A DNA stretch of 15,930 bases from Actinomycetota bacterium (GTDB lineage Bacteria; Actinomycetota; Thermoleophilia; Solirubrobacterales; Solirubrobacteraceae), in the NCBI GenBank assembly GCA_005883905.1, contig VAYD01000201.1, positions 1,305 through 17,234 on the forward strand, written 5' to 3'. Under the pieces are notes generated by a model, which was not told where the DNA came from, ran no database searches, and saw only the letters and a list, made by a program, of their open reading frames with translations. This document shows positions 1 to 6,595 of the stretch, piece after piece; within the stretch, counting starts at the first letter, position 1; every line of letters starts with the position of its first letter. Position numbers and translations under genes: made by a program.

Positions 1-556
1 CCCGGTCAACACGCGCACGGGCGAGCCGGGCGACCTCGGGAACGACATCTCGTTCGTCACGGTCGACCTCCCGGTGCGCGAGACCGACCCGCTGACAGTG
101 CTGCGCGCGGTCCGCGACGCGACCCGCGCGTGCAAGCGCAGCGGCGAGGCTCGGCCGCTGCGCGCGCTCGCTCGCGCGGCCGACCTCCTCCCCGCTCCCG
201 GCCGCCGGCTCGTCACGCGCGCGGCCGCCCGCATGGCGGCGTTCAACCTCGTCGTCTCGAACGTCCCCGGCCCGCCGCAGGACCTGACCCTGCTCGGCCG
301 CCGCCTGACCGCGATGCATCCCGCCGTCCCGTTCCTGCACGGCCACGCGCTGTCGATCGGCGTGCTGTCCTACGCCGGGCGCCTCCAGGCCGGCATCTAC
401 GCCGATGCAGAGGTGCTGCCGGACGCCGTCGACGTGGCGCGCGACCTCGAACAGGCGCTCGACGCGCTGCGCCTCGGCCATCGCGAGCAGGCGCCGACGC
501 CGTGGCGCGAGCGCGCGCGAGCCCGCCGGCTCGACGTTCAGCGCGCGAAGCGGTAG
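1..556 (+). CDS. WS/DGAT-family acyltransferase, C-terminal part (5' truncated by window)
   Basis: The frame is open from base 2 to a TAG at 554-556, so about 184 C-terminal residues are visible. The segment has the hallmarks of the C-terminal domain of bifunctional wax ester synthase/acyl-CoA:diacylglycerol acyltransferases: a 'GNDISFVTVDLPV' strand near its start, then 'NLVVSNVPGPP' and the 'HALSIGVLSYAGRLQAGIYAD' core. Known members esterify acyl-CoA to diacylglycerol or fatty alcohol to make storage lipid at the membrane. The catalytic HHxxxDG motif lies in the N-terminal half, outside the window, so activity cannot be judged. The 3' end overlaps the convergent sugar dehydrogenase gene by 19 bp. 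An internal GTG at 74 is not the real start, because family homology runs upstream of it. Confidence 0.9.
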   Translation, partial: PVNTRTGEPGDLGNDISFVTVDLPVRETDPLTVLRAVRDATRACKRSGEARPLRALARAADLLPAPGRRLVTRAAARMAAFNLVVSNVPGPPQDLTLLGRRLTAMHPAVPFLHGHALSIGVLSYAGRLQAGIYADAEVLPDAVDVARDLEQALDALRLGHREQAPTPWRERARARRLDVQRAKR

Positions 557-1722
557 ACCGGCCCGTCGAGCGACACGACGTAGACGCGCCCGCGCTCGTC
601 CTCGCCGAACGACGAGATGCTCGGGACGCGCTTCAGCGGCAGCGCGCTGTCGCCGCTCGCCCTCGACTGCGACAACTTGACCGAGCGCAGCTGGCCCTTG
701 CAGAAGTCGCCGTAGACGTAGCGCCCATACAGCGAGCCGAGCGAGCGGTCGCGCACGATGTAGCCGCCGGTGATCGAGCACCAGCCGTCGCTGTGGGTCT
801 TCGTGAGCTGCGGGAAGACCGCGCCGGGCGCCGGCTCGTTGAAGTTGCGCCGCCGCCCCTCCCACGGGCGCCAGCCGAAGTTCACGCCCTTGGCGGTCCC
901 GCGCCGGCGGGAGTCGATCTCCTCGACCGCGTTCTGCCCGACGTCGCCGATCACGATGTCGCCGGTGCGCCGGTCGAACGAGAAGCGCCACGGGTTGCGC
1001 AGGCCGTAGCTGTAGATCGCGCCGCGCGCGCCGGCGCGGCCTACGAACGGGTTGCTCTTGGGGATCGAGTAGCCGCCGCCGGCCCGCGGCGTGATCCGGA
1101 TGATCTTGCCGAGCAGCGTGCCGAGGTTCTGGCCGTTGCCGCGCTCGCCGTGCTGGTCGTTCTCGCCGCCGCCGTCGCCGAGCCCGGCGTAGAGGTAGCC
1201 GTCCGAGCCCATCTGCAGCTGCCCGCCGTTGTGATTTGACTCGGTGTCGGCCTGGATGAGGATGCGCTTGGCGGAGCCGGGATCGGCGCGGTCGGCCGAC
1301 GCCGCGCGGAACGCGTCGATCTCCTCGTCGCCGTTGCGGTTCGTGAAGTAGACCCAGAGGCGATGCGAGCGGGCGTAGTTGCGCGCGAACGCCATCGACA
1401 AGAGGCCCTGCTCGCCGCCGCTGACCACGCGCGACCGGATGTCCAGGAACGGCTGCGCAAGCTTCTTTCCGCCGCGCACGACGCGGATCGTGCCGCCCTG
1501 CTCGACCACCATCAGCCGGCGCGCGTCGCCCGGCGGCGAGATGACGTAGAGCGGGCTGTCGAACGTCCCGACCTTCGCCAGGTGCAGCGCGCGCGACGCG
1601 CCGCCGCCGTCGGTCGTCGCGGGCGTGCCCGCCGACGTGACCGACGCGGAGCCCTTCGATCCGCCGCATGCGGACGCGACGACGAACGCCGCGAGGAGCG
1701 GCACGGCAACGAATCGGCCCAT
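538..1722 (-). CDS. PQQ-dependent sugar dehydrogenase (GSDH family), predicted lipoprotein
   Basis: The protein has 394 residues from the ATG at 1722. This start puts a hydrophobic N-terminus immediately before Cys19 ('VVASAC', an imperfect lipobox), followed by a Ser/Thr/Gly linker to about residue 42. Frames opening further upstream would bury the signal sequence. The rest is a six-bladed beta-propeller of the glucose/sorbosone dehydrogenase family. It shows 'NHNGGQL' at 163-169 with the conserved His164, a 'GLGDGGGENDQHG' loop (about 180-192) typical of cofactor/Ca binding, 'SYGLRNPWRFSFD' and 'GDVGQNAVEEID'. Cys315 and Cys341 are probably paired. Relatives oxidise aldose sugars or related alcohols outside the cytoplasm; the substrate cannot be told here. 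The start lies only 19 bp from the divergent oxidoreductase start. Confidence 0.9.
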   Translation of the reverse strand: MGRFVAVPLLAAFVVASACGGSKGSASVTSAGTPATTDGGGASRALHLAKVGTFDSPLYVISPPGDARRLMVVEQGGTIRVVRGGKKLAQPFLDIRSRVVSGGEQGLLSMAFARNYARSHRLWVYFTNRNGDEEIDAFRAASADRADPGSAKRILIQADTESNHNGGQLQMGSDGYLYAGLGDGGGENDQHGERGNGQNLGTLLGKIIRITPRAGGGYSIPKSNPFVGRAGARGAIYSYGLRNPWRFSFDRRTGDIVIGDVGQNAVEEIDSRRRGTAKGVNFGWRPWEGRRRNFNEPAPGAVFPQLTKTHSDGWCSITGGYIVRDRSLGSLYGRYVYGDFCKGQLRSVKLSQSRASGDSALPLKRVPSISSFGEDERGRVYVVSLDGPVYRFAR

Positions 1723-1741
1723 CCCGTCAGGATGCCAGGGC

Positions 1742-3106
1742 ATGAGCCGACGAGAGTTCGACGTCATCGTGATCGGGGCCGGTCCGGCCGGAGAGGTCGT
1801 CGCCGGGCGTCTTGGCGAGGGCGGCCTGAAGGTCGCCATCGTCGAGCGCCACCTGATCGGCGGCGAGTGCTCGTTCTACGCGTGCATGCCGTCCAAGGCG
1901 CTGCTGCGCCCGCCCGACGTCGTCGACGAGGCGCGGCGCATCCCCGGAGCCGCCGAGGCGGTCAGCGGCGAGCTCGATGTGCCGGCCGTCCTGCGGCGCC
2001 GCGACGAGGTCATCCACGACCTCGACGACACCAGCATGCTCCCGTGGCTCAGCGACCGCGGCGTCGAGGTCGTCCGCGGCAGCGGCCGGATCACCGGCGA
2101 GCGGACCGTCGCGGTCGGCGATGACGAACTGGTCGCGCGCCGCGCTGTCGTCGTGGCGACCGGGAGCGATCCGCTGATCCCGCCGATCGACGGGCTGCGC
2201 GAGGCGGAGCCATGGACGAACCGCGAGATCACCACCACCAAGACCGTCCCCGAGCGCCTGCTGATCCTCGGCGGCGGCGTGGTCGGCGTCGAGATGGCCG
2301 ACGCGTTCTCCGCGTTCGGCTCGCAGGTGACGCTCGTCGAGGGCGGCGAGCGGTTGATCGCCCACGAGGAGCCGTTCGCCTCCGAGCACGTGCACGACGC
2401 GCTGGAGGCGCGCGGCGTGCGTATCATCACCGGCGCGAAGGCGACCGCCGTGAGCCGCAACGGCGCGGTCACGATGGAGCTCGACGGCCACGAGCCGATC
2501 ACCGGCGACCAGGTCCTCGTGGCGGTCGGGCGCAGCCTCAACACGCGCGAGATCGGGCTCGACGCGATCCGGCTCGAGCCCGGCAAGCCGGTCGCGGTGC
2601 GCGACACGATGCAGAGCACCGCTCACGACTGGCTCTACGCGATCGGCGACGCCAACGGGCGCGTGCTGCTCACGCACATGGGCAAGTACCAGGGCCGCAT
2701 CGCCGCCGACCACATCCTCGGCAAGCCCGTCGAACTGCGCTCCGACGGCGCCCTCTCGCCGCGCGTGATCTTCACCGACCCGCAGGTCGCGTCGGTCGGC
2801 CACACCGAGGCCACGGCGCGCGAGGCGGGACTTAACGTCCGCATCGTCGAGGTCGGCACCGGCGCCAACGCCGGCGGCTCGTTCTACGGGCGCAACGCGC
2901 CCGGGACGGCGCGGATCCTCGTCGACGAAGACCGCGGCGTCGTCGCCGGCGCCACCTTCACCGGCCCCGACATCGGCGAGTCGCTCCACGCCGCGACGAT
3001 CGCCGTCGTCGGCGAGGTCCCGCTCGAGCTTCTCTGGCACGCCGTGCCGAGCTTCCCCACCCGCAGCGAGCTCTGGCTGCGCCTCCTCGAGTCCTACGGC
3101 CTGTGA
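1742..3106 (+). CDS. FAD/NAD(P)-dependent disulfide oxidoreductase (dihydrolipoamide dehydrogenase/mercuric reductase-like)
   Basis: The protein has 454 residues, the usual length for class I flavoprotein disulfide reductases. The order is: FAD-binding 'GAGPAG' at 12-17; redox disulfide 'GGECSFYACMPSK' at 40-52 (Cys43 and Cys48, CxxxxC spacing); 'VVATGSDP' at 137-144; NAD(P)-binding 'ILGGGVVGVEMADAF' at about 175-189; second FAD contact 'YAIGDAN' at 299-305; C-terminal dimerisation domain from about 340. In dihydrolipoamide dehydrogenases the C-terminal motif is HPTLSE; here it reads FPTRSE (438-443), so the catalytic His is replaced by Phe while the Glu is kept. It is therefore probably not a canonical E3 subunit, and no 2-oxoacid dehydrogenase genes are nearby. 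The ATG at 1742 directly precedes the FAD fold. The stop overlaps the next gene's GTG start (GTGA), implying translational coupling. Confidence 0.93.
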   Translation: MSRREFDVIVIGAGPAGEVVAGRLGEGGLKVAIVERHLIGGECSFYACMPSKALLRPPDVVDEARRIPGAAEAVSGELDVPAVLRRRDEVIHDLDDTSMLPWLSDRGVEVVRGSGRITGERTVAVGDDELVARRAVVVATGSDPLIPPIDGLREAEPWTNREITTTKTVPERLLILGGGVVGVEMADAFSAFGSQVTLVEGGERLIAHEEPFASEHVHDALEARGVRIITGAKATAVSRNGAVTMELDGHEPITGDQVLVAVGRSLNTREIGLDAIRLEPGKPVAVRDTMQSTAHDWLYAIGDANGRVLLTHMGKYQGRIAADHILGKPVELRSDGALSPRVIFTDPQVASVGHTEATAREAGLNVRIVEVGTGANAGGSFYGRNAPGTARILVDEDRGVVAGATFTGPDIGESLHAATIAVVGEVPLELLWHAVPSFPTRSELWLRLLESYGL

Positions 3107-3720
3107 CGAGCGACGACGACCTCGTCGAGCGCCTGCGCGCCGGGGACGGCGAGGCCTTCGCCGAGCTCGTCCGCCGCTACCACCGCCTGATGCTGCGCGT
3201 CGCCCGCGGCTACGTGCGCACGGATGCCGTCGCCGAGGAGGTCGTGCAGGAGTCGTTGCTGGCGGTCGTGCGCGGGATCGAGCGCTTCGAGGGCCGCTCG
3301 TCGTTCAAGACCTGGCTGCTGCGGATCGTGGCCAACCGCGCGATGACGCAGGGCGTCAAGGAGGCGCGCAGCGTCCCGTTCGCCTCCCTGGAGACCGACG
3401 ACGAGGACGCGCCGTCGGTCGCGCCGGAGCGCTTCCACCCCGCCGGCGAGCCCGGGGCGGGCGCCTGGTCGTCGCCGCCCGAGCCGTGGACGGAGGACGC
3501 CGTGCTCGCCGACGAGACGCGCTCGGTGATCGAGCGGGCAATCGAGGGGCTGCCGCCGATGCAGCGTGCGGTGGTGTCGATGCGCGACGTCGAGGGCTGG
3601 ACCTCCGAGGAGGTGCAGGAGGCGCTCGGTATCTCCGCCGCCAACCAGCGCGTGCTGCTGCACCGCGGGCGCCAGCGCGTGCGCGCCGCGCTCGAGGACT
3701 ACCTCTCGCCGTCCCAGTAG
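3103..3720 (+). CDS. ECF-type RNA polymerase sigma factor
   Basis: The protein has 205 residues and starts at a GTG that overlaps the TGA of the upstream oxidoreductase (4-bp GTGA overlap). Region 2 spans about 12-84 ('DGEAFAELVRRYHRLMLRVA', 'AEEVVQESLLAV', 'FKTWLLRIVANRA'), where ECF sigmas bind core polymerase and the -10 element. Region 4 spans about 141-199 ('LPPMQRAVVSMRDVEGWTSEE', then 'RVLLHRGRQRVR'), the -35-recognition helix-turn-helix. A long acidic, Pro/Trp-rich linker (about 90-137, with 'WSSPPEPW') separates them. No zinc-finger or other anti-sigma gene follows; the next gene is convergent and overlaps it by 22 bp. Control may therefore come from elsewhere or from expression level. 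The coupling suggests that the sigma factor and oxidoreductase share a redox or stress response, which is inference. Confidence 0.93.
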   Translation: MTSDDDLVERLRAGDGEAFAELVRRYHRLMLRVARGYVRTDAVAEEVVQESLLAVVRGIERFEGRSSFKTWLLRIVANRAMTQGVKEARSVPFASLETDDEDAPSVAPERFHPAGEPGAGAWSSPPEPWTEDAVLADETRSVIERAIEGLPPMQRAVVSMRDVEGWTSEEVQEALGISAANQRVLLHRGRQRVRAALEDYLSPSQ

Positions 3721-4166
3721 TCGACCGCCGCAGAGCGCTGCACGATGATGTGGTCGCGGCGGTCCTTGGGGTTGATCGAGATCTTGTCGCTGTCGGGGTA
3801 GACGACCGCGCCGGTGTCGCTCAGGTTCGCCCACATCAGCACGCGCGCGTCCGCATCGCTGAAGTTGCTCACCTGGTGCGCTCCGTCGGGGCCTTCGACG
3901 AACGCGACGATGTCGCCCTCGCGCAACTCGTCCGTCCCGCCGGGGTGGCGAACTGACGGCCGCCCCTCGAGCACGAGGAGCCACTCCTCCTCGGCGTACT
4001 CGTAGTGGTACGGGCAGAGGTGCTGACCGGGGCGGATCAGGTAGTGCGTGGCGCCGAGCTTGTCGCCGCCGACCTTCGGGCCGATCCGGTCGTAGGCCGT
4101 CTTGTAGCCGTCGGGATCCGTTTCGTCGTCGACGAACCCGGGCTCGATCAGGTTGTAGCGTCTCAC
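3699..4166 (-). CDS. cupin domain protein
   Basis: The protein has 155 residues and a single conserved beta-barrel cupin. Motif 1 is around residues 47-68 ('PGQHLCPYHYEYAEEEW', ending 'LEG'). Motif 2 is at 84-101 ('GDIVAFVEGPDGAHQVSN', His97 and Asn101). In classical metal-binding cupins motif 1 carries HxH; here it is His54-Tyr-Glu56, followed by Glu60/Glu61. One metal ligand is thus changed, so metal binding may be altered or absent. Enzymatic, sugar-binding or regulatory roles are all possible in this superfamily, and the sequence does not decide. The GTG start (4166-4164) overlaps the TGA of the upstream small gene (GTGA), so the two are probably coupled. The 3' end overlaps the sigma factor gene tail-to-tail by 22 bp. 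Confidence 0.88.
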   Translation of the reverse strand: MRRYNLIEPGFVDDETDPDGYKTAYDRIGPKVGGDKLGATHYLIRPGQHLCPYHYEYAEEEWLLVLEGRPSVRHPGGTDELREGDIVAFVEGPDGAHQVSNFSDADARVLMWANLSDTGAVVYPDSDKISINPKDRRDHIIVQRSAAVDYWDGER

Positions 4167-4396
4167 CCCATCAGTGTGCCGTGGAGCTGCGCCCGGAGCG
4201 ACGCGATCTCGGTCACGGCAACGCCGACGTAGGTCGCCGAGGCGGCGAAGAGGTCGGCCTGCAGGTCGGCCATGTAGGCGGGATCGTTGTCGAGTCCGGT
4301 GAGGCCTGCGAGCGCACGCTCGGACTCCAGAAGCGCGATGCGCTCCCGCAGCTCCGCGGCGCCCGAGCCCGCTTCGATGTAGCTGCTGATTCCCAT
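4163..4396 (-). CDS. small hypothetical protein, coupled to the cupin gene
   Basis: This is a 77-residue, mostly helical, acidic protein of unrecognised family, beginning MGISSYIEAG and ending QLHGTLMG. Residues 13-27 ('ELRERIALLESERAL') look like a short amphipathic helix or coiled coil, and a second Ala-rich helix covers about 42-72. There is no signal peptide or clear membrane segment. Its stop overlaps the GTG start of the downstream cupin gene by 4 bp, which supports it being translated. The ATG at 4396 is preferred. A GTG at 4435 would add 13 Arg-rich residues that look like untranslated leader. Neither start has a convincing ribosome-binding site at normal spacing. Function unknown. 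Confidence 0.65.
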   Translation of the reverse strand: MGISSYIEAGSGAAELRERIALLESERALAGLTGLDNDPAYMADLQADLFAASATYVGVAVTEIASLRAQLHGTLMG

Positions 4397-4453
4397 GGCG
4401 GCGAACCTACGCCGACGCGGGCGTGCGGACGTCACCCGTAAGCACGATCTTGC

Positions 4454-4471
4454 GTCCTCCTTGCGGAGGAC
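4454..4471. repeat. perfect inverted repeat in the divergent intergenic region
   Basis: GTCCTCC-ttgc-GGAGGAC is a 7-bp perfect inverted repeat with a 4-nt centre. It lies between the leftward small gene (start 4396) and the rightward membrane-protein gene (start 4487). As RNA on either strand it forms a hairpin containing a Shine-Dalgarno-like GGAGGA, but that is about 16-20 nt from either nearby start codon, too far for normal use. It could equally be a DNA operator for the divergent pair. The role is not established. Confidence 0.5.
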
Positions 4472-4486
4472 ATAGCGTCGCGGCGC

Positions 4487-4858
4487 ATGGAACCCGATCA
4501 GACCATCCGTTCCCTGGCCATGCTGCGCATGGCGGTCGGCACCTCAGCCTGGGCGACGCCGCGACTGGCCGGCAAGGCCTTCGGCCTGGACGCCGAGGGC
4601 AACCCGCAATCGCCCTACCTCGCGCGCCTGTTCGGCATCCGCGACATCGCGCTCGGCGTCGGCACGCTCTCGACGACGGGCGAGGCCCGGCGCCAGTGGC
4701 TCACGCTCGGCGTCGTGTGCGACGCGGCGGATGCGGCCGCGGGCGTCCTCGCCGGCCGCGGCGGGTACCTGCCCAAGCCGGCGACCGTCATGGTCACGGG
4801 CGTCGCGCTGGTCGCGGCCGGCCTCGGCCTCGCGGCTCTGGCGAACAGCGAGGCCTAG
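4487..4858 (+). CDS. small predicted membrane protein, unknown function
   Basis: The protein has 123 residues and starts at an ATG. It has hydrophobic stretches around 48-62 ('LFGIRDIALGVGTLS'), 71-89 ('WLTLGVVCDAADAAAGVLA') and 99-118 ('ATVMVTGVALVAAGLGLAAL'), giving about three membrane helices. The 'PYLARLFGIRDIALG' segment is typical of short uncharacterised actinobacterial membrane proteins (DUF4267-like). The family assignment comes from memory of the motif only. The stop codon shares the sequence CTAG with the stop of the convergent hydrolase gene (4-bp overlap). The leader contains the inverted repeat at 4454-4471. No function can be assigned. Confidence 0.8.
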   Translation: MEPDQTIRSLAMLRMAVGTSAWATPRLAGKAFGLDAEGNPQSPYLARLFGIRDIALGVGTLSTTGEARRQWLTLGVVCDAADAAAGVLAGRGGYLPKPATVMVTGVALVAAGLGLAALANSEA

Positions 4859-6492
4859 CGCTTCTTGACCGGCTCGATGTACCCGCCGGTGTAGACCGAG
4901 CCCTGTGGGGCGGTCTTCAGCGGCGGGGGCAGCGTGAAGTCGGTCTGCGATGCCGCGAGCGTCGCGGGCGGGACGCTGACCGTGTCGCTCAGGTAACCCT
5001 CGAGCTGCACGCCGGGGTCGCCCTGGATCGACTGCGTGCGCCGGTAGCGCAGGAACGGCAGCGCGACCGTTCCGCCCGTGACCGTGACGTTCTGCAGCGA
5101 CGGCGACGCGAGCAGCCACCAGTCCTGGTTGTTGTCGGTGACGCGGACGCCGATGCGGCGGCCGGCGGCGAGCTTCCAGTCGGCAGACCACAGCTCGAGC
5201 CGGATCGACGAATCGCCCGGCGTGCGCACGAGGTGAGCCTGGCGCGTGATCAGCGGGCCGCTGCCGTTGCCGTCGAGGTCGTAGACGTCGACCGCCAGGT
5301 TCGCGTTCGGCAGCTGCGTCGTGACGTTCACGACCATCGTGCCCGAGCCCGCCAGATGCACGTCGTAGGGCAGCGGCTTGGAGATCGTCCAGACCCCGGA
5401 GGTGGCGGTCGGATCGTCGACGGACCCGGTCGAGTAGGACTGCGCGTTGTCGTTGTACGTGCCCGCGCGCAGAGCCGTGGTGTAGTCGCTGCGGTCGGCC
5501 GGCGGCCACTGCGCCTCCGAGCGCCACTTGCCGTCGTTCGTCTGCACGGCGATCGGCGGGTCGCCGATGGTGGGCGTGACGCCCTTCAGGAAGCGGTCGT
5601 AGAAGCGCATGACCTCGTCGAACCAACCGGCGCGGCCCTCCTTGAGGCGGCCGGTGGAGTCCGTCTCGTTCCCGCGCACGTGGTCCCACGGCCCGAGCCA
5701 CGCGCGCTCGTAGCCGGTGTGGTTGCCGAGGTACTGCTGCAGCCCGTCGGAGACGGTGTTGTTCTCCGTCAGGCCCTGGGTCAGCAGCAGCGGCACGTTG
5801 GAGCCGGCCGCGCCCGGAATCAGGTTGCGCGCCTTCCAGAAGTCCGAATCGTGGTTATCGTCGTTGGCCTGCGCGTTGAAGTTGAGCGCAAGGCAGGCCG
5901 GGTTGTTGAGGCTGTTGACGTTGTAGTTCGGGCTGTCGGTCACAGGCCCGGGCGTGGCCGCGATCCCGTCGTAGAGCGCGGGCGTCGCGACCGAGTTCTC
6001 GCGGCGCATGCCGTCGCCGTAGAGGTACCGGTAGTCGTCGTAGACCGGCTCCTGCGAGACGACCGCGCCCAGGCCGGCGGGGCGCCTGTCCACGCCGATC
6101 AGGCCGGTCAGGGCGTCGTACGACTTCCCGTACATGCCGACCTTGCCCGTGGACCATGATCTGCTCGCGGCCCACTGAACCGCGTTGACCACGTCGGCCT
6201 GCTCGCCCGGGCCCGACCAGTCCAGGCAGCCATTGGAGCCTCCGAAGCCGCGCAGGTCGACCATCACGAAGCTGTAGCCCTTCTGGAGCAGCCCCGATCC
6301 CTCGACGAAGTCCTGGAAGCGCTCCGACGGCCCCGCGTTGGGCCCGACCGGGTCGTACTGGGTGCCCTCGGCGGGGCCGGCCGGCCCCGTCTGGCCCGAG
6401 TGGTTGAAGTACGGGCCGATCGAGACGACGACCGGTGTCTTGGTCGCGTCGGTCGCGCCCTTGGGGCGCAGGACGTCGGCGTGCAACGTCAC
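4855..6492 (-). CDS. CocE/NonD-family (S15-like) alpha/beta hydrolase, N-terminus apparently missing
   Basis: From the first usable start, a GTG at 6492, 545 residues are encoded. An alpha/beta-hydrolase domain contains 'FVMVDLRGFGGSNG' (75-88) and the nucleophile elbow 'GMYGKSYDALTG' with Ser124. 'LTQGLTENNTVSDG' (237-250) is in the usual acid region, and 'LGPWDHVRG' carries a likely catalytic His271. A C-terminal jelly-roll domain (about 340-520) is typical of X-Pro dipeptidyl-peptidase/cocaine-esterase relatives, which cleave acyl esters or peptides and are often secreted. Family-like sequence (AYPDADW then EAWIPSSDG) continues in frame upstream of 6492 to about 6552. That stretch has no ATG, GTG or TTG before the next in-frame stop (6652-6654) and no signal peptide. 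The gene may therefore be truncated. It is the last gene of a three-gene minus-strand run. Confidence 0.85.
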   Translation of the reverse strand: MTLHADVLRPKGATDATKTPVVVSIGPYFNHSGQTGPAGPAEGTQYDPVGPNAGPSERFQDFVEGSGLLQKGYSFVMVDLRGFGGSNGCLDWSGPGEQADVVNAVQWAASRSWSTGKVGMYGKSYDALTGLIGVDRRPAGLGAVVSQEPVYDDYRYLYGDGMRRENSVATPALYDGIAATPGPVTDSPNYNVNSLNNPACLALNFNAQANDDNHDSDFWKARNLIPGAAGSNVPLLLTQGLTENNTVSDGLQQYLGNHTGYERAWLGPWDHVRGNETDSTGRLKEGRAGWFDEVMRFYDRFLKGVTPTIGDPPIAVQTNDGKWRSEAQWPPADRSDYTTALRAGTYNDNAQSYSTGSVDDPTATSGVWTISKPLPYDVHLAGSGTMVVNVTTQLPNANLAVDVYDLDGNGSGPLITRQAHLVRTPGDSSIRLELWSADWKLAAGRRIGVRVTDNNQDWWLLASPSLQNVTVTGGTVALPFLRYRRTQSIQGDPGVQLEGYLSDTVSVPPATLAASQTDFTLPPPLKTAPQGSVYTGGYIEPVKKR

Positions 6493-6595
6493 GCCATCAG
6501 ACGAGGGGATCCAGGCTTCGGACCAATCGGCGTCGGGGTAGGCGACGCCGGACGCGGAGGCCGCGCCGCCACGAGATACCCAGCGTATCGGGCCC

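Noticed and set aside
1727..3040. Minus-strand open frame of 437 codons opposite the oxidoreductase
   Set aside because: Antisense shadow with Asp/Ala/Arg bias. The plus strand carries every expected flavoprotein motif.
4423..6159. Plus-strand open frame of 578 codons opposite the hydrolase gene
   Set aside because: It is Arg/Ala/Gly-rich with no domain, runs through the membrane-protein gene in another frame and antisense to the hydrolase; a GC-driven shadow.
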